Below are positions 5,872-6,952 of a stretch of DNA of 6,952 nt, piece after piece. Position 1 is the stretch's first letter, and every line of letters starts with the position of its first letter. Origin of the DNA: Acidobacteriota bacterium. Lineage in GTDB: Bacteria; Acidobacteriota; Terriglobia; UBA7540. Where the stretch lies: positions 1-6,952 of the forward strand of contig QHZK01000303.1 of the NCBI GenBank assembly GCA_003224635.1, in the 5' to 3' direction. A program made the position numbers and the translations under genes. The notes beneath the pieces are model-generated. The model was not told the origin of the DNA. It ran no database searches and saw only the letters and a program-made list of their open reading frames with translations.

Positions 5872-6708
5872 CTACGCGCCCCACACTCGCTTCAGAAACG
5901 GCTTCTCTTTCTTCGCCTGGGCCCGGAGGGAAAGGCGGGAAACGAGAGCGTTGACCTCGGTCTCGGGCAGCCGCTCCACGCCACGCCGCCAATAGATCAG
6001 TTCGCGGAGCGCCGTCCAGCGCTCCAGGCAGTGAAGGCACAACCCCACGTGCTTCTCGATCGGCTCCTTCTCGTACCAACTGGTCTGCCCGTCCAGAATT
6101 CGGACAAAGTGGCGCAGCGGCGGGCAGTCAGCGCTTTTGGCCGAGCGGGCGTGCGCCAATAGTTCCAACCAGGCCGCCGGCCAGAGGCAAGCGTCCCGGT
6201 CCTTCTTGAGGACCGCCGAATAGTCTGCCTGAAGCCGCTCGAGACCCCTTTGAGCGATCGCCGGAGTGATTCTCAACATCTTCTCCAGAGTCCCGTCCGA
6301 ATATCCGGCCAGTTTCAAGAACAGAATCTCCTGGTGGATGAGGGGCAGGCCCTGGAGCAGAGCATCAACCGTATCGGGCGCAGGCTTCGGAGCCCGGGTG
6401 ATGTCCTCGGCGGGCTCGAGTTTCGTCGCGCCCCGCTCGAGGAGAAAGCTGCGGAGATCAGCCAGAAACTCGCGCTCCGCCTGGTGATCGAATGACCGGA
6501 GGCGTTCAAAATTGTTGGCTGCGAGGGCCAGGAGCGTCTCCTCCCCAAGCCGGGCCCGGCCCTCGCGCAGAAGGGGCAAGTATACGTCGACGAGCTGGAA
6601 GACAACCGGCGTATAGTCGCCCAGGAACGCCCGCCAGGACTCAGGATTGCCCGCCTCACAGCCCGCAAGCGTTTTGTGAAAAGTGATCAACTTGGCCCCG
6701 GAGGTCAC
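5872..6708 (-). CDS. Sigma-70-like protein with C-terminal anti-sigma-type zinc motif
   Basis: This is a 278-residue protein. Residues about 22-92 form a helical block reminiscent of sigma region 2 (WRAFLGDYTPVVFQLV, then ADLRSFLLERGATK). After a Pro-rich linker, residues 115-163 resemble a sigma region 4 helix-turn-helix (LPLIHQEILFLKLAGYSDGTLEKML). The C-terminal part has His220-x3-Cys224-x2-Cys227, the signature of zinc-binding anti-sigma (zf-HC2/ZAS) domains; Cys195 or His200 could be a fourth ligand. It thus looks like an ECF-type regulator that carries its own inhibitory zinc domain, or a degenerate, non-sigma relative. There is no membrane helix, so it is cytoplasmic. The only start before an in-frame stop is GTG 6708, next to repeat DNA and with a weak ribosome binding site; an in-frame TTG at codon 7 is an alternative. 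Target genes are unknown; the aminotransferase follows 69 nt downstream. Confidence 0.65.
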   Translation of the reverse strand: MTSGAKLITFHKTLAGCEAGNPESWRAFLGDYTPVVFQLVDVYLPLLREGRARLGEETLLALAANNFERLRSFDHQAEREFLADLRSFLLERGATKLEPAEDITRAPKPAPDTVDALLQGLPLIHQEILFLKLAGYSDGTLEKMLRITPAIAQRGLERLQADYSAVLKKDRDACLWPAAWLELLAHARSAKSADCPPLRHFVRILDGQTSWYEKEPIEKHVGLCLHCLERWTALRELIYWRRGVERLPETEVNALVSRLSLRAQAKKEKPFLKRVWGA

Positions 6709-6719
6709 TCGTCCGTGGT

Positions 6720-6861
6720 GTCAGTGGTCAGTTGTCCGTTGTCAGTAGTTGGGAGTTCAATGTGTCAGTTAGTCAGTCTTTCGGTTTGGCGGTTGGTCAG
6801 TCTCAGAACCGACCAATCGAGACACTGACAAACTGACACACTGACGAACTGACCAACTACT
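6720..6861. repeat. Long imperfect inverted repeat of 7/8-bp units
   Basis: The left arm begins with GTCAGTG, GTCAGTT, GTCCGTT and GTCAGTA in strict 7-bp steps (6720-6747), then degenerates. The right arm has ACTGACAA, ACTGACAC, ACTGACGA and ACTGACCA in strict 8-bp steps (6824-6855). The arms are imperfect reverse complements: AGTAGTTGG (6744-6752) pairs with CCAACTACT (6853-6861), and GGTTGGTC (6791-6798) pairs with GACCAATC (6811-6818) through one G-T wobble, around a 12-nt loop. The element fills the spacer between the right-edge gene and the sigma-like gene and covers the stop codon of the former. Transcribed from either strand it could form a long hairpin. Confidence 0.75.
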
Positions 6862-6952
6862 TCCGTTGCGCTTCCTGGATGCTCTCGCCCAGATGCGCCA
6901 GGATCATCGTTGCGGTGTCGTCGACCGCCTTTGGAAGAGGCGGCGGATTGTA
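6857..6952 (-). CDS. C-terminal end of an unidentified gene (5' end outside window)
   Basis: An open frame enters from the right edge and ends in TAG at 6859-6857. The 31 visible residues begin YNPPPLPKAVDD and continue into an amphipathic helix (TMILAHLGESIQEAQRK). Codons have the G/C-rich third positions of the other genes here, which supports real coding. The sequence is too short to assign a family. The stop codon and bases after it belong to the inverted repeat (AAG-TAG-TTGGTCAG), so the repeat begins where this gene ends. The direction agrees with the four genes downstream of it. Confidence 0.55.
   Translation of the reverse strand, partial: YNPPPLPKAVDDTATMILAHLGESIQEAQRK

Noticed and set aside
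5672..6079. 135-codon - strand frame spanning the aminotransferase start and sigma-like gene end
   Set aside because: It overlaps two better-supported genes in another frame and runs through the palindrome at 5845-5862; no domain is visible.
6720..6861. CRISPR array
   Set aside because: Units are only 7-8 bp and contiguous, without unique spacers of 25-40 bp, and no cas gene is nearby.
6744..6861. Terminal inverted repeats of an insertion sequence or MITE
   Set aside because: No transposase is in the window and no flanking target duplication is visible; internal short-unit periodicity explains the arms better. Not fully excluded without genome copies.

Overview
The window is GC-rich bacterial chromosomal DNA with compact genes. 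It contains eight supported protein genes, two of them cut by the window edges, and no RNA genes. The lineage cannot be proven from sequence alone. The mix of a MoxR-type ATPase/VWA pair, a small secreted protein of unknown family, a sigma/zinc-finger hybrid and spacers filled with short repeats suits a soil Acidobacteriota-like genome. That assignment is an inference.

Layout: the left part is read on the + strand. It holds the 3' part of a MoxR/magnesium-chelatase-like AAA+ ATPase (2-1315), a 31-residue small ORF with a good ribosome binding site (1343-1438) and a VWA protein with an intact MIDAS motif (1469-2728). These three look like one operon encoding an ATPase/VWA chaperone-type machine. 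After a repeat-bearing spacer (2729-2878) comes a cytoplasmic TlpA/redoxin-like thioredoxin-fold protein with a CPTC active site (2879-3373). A 7-bp hairpin then separates this gene from convergent genes on the other strand.

Everything to the right is on the - strand. In transcription order this is: the last 31 codons of an unidentified gene (6952-6857), a sigma-70-like protein with a C-terminal H-x3-C-x2-C anti-sigma-type motif (6708-5872), a class V PLP-dependent aminotransferase related to cysteine desulfurase/isopenicillin N epimerase enzymes (5802-4639), a small PH-like domain protein (4496-4104) and a signal-peptide-bearing protein of unknown function (4009-3470). No single pathway ties these together.

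The most unusual signal lies in the spacers. Four tracts (2732-2762, 2781-2808, 4541-4659, 6720-6861) are built from degenerate 7- or 8-bp tandem units such as ATTTTNG, CTGAAAA, ACKGACN and ACTGACNN. The last tract folds into an imperfect inverted repeat with arms of about 50 nt. Two of the tracts run into the adjacent reading frame: the final six residues plus stop of the aminotransferase and the stop codon of the right-edge gene are written in repeat sequence. Both stops lie in the context AGTAGTTG. A separate perfect GCGGGAG/CTCCCGC palindrome lies between the sigma-like gene and the aminotransferase. No complete new defence or metabolic system is evident. The repeat family and the atypical ATPase motifs are the items most worth following up.
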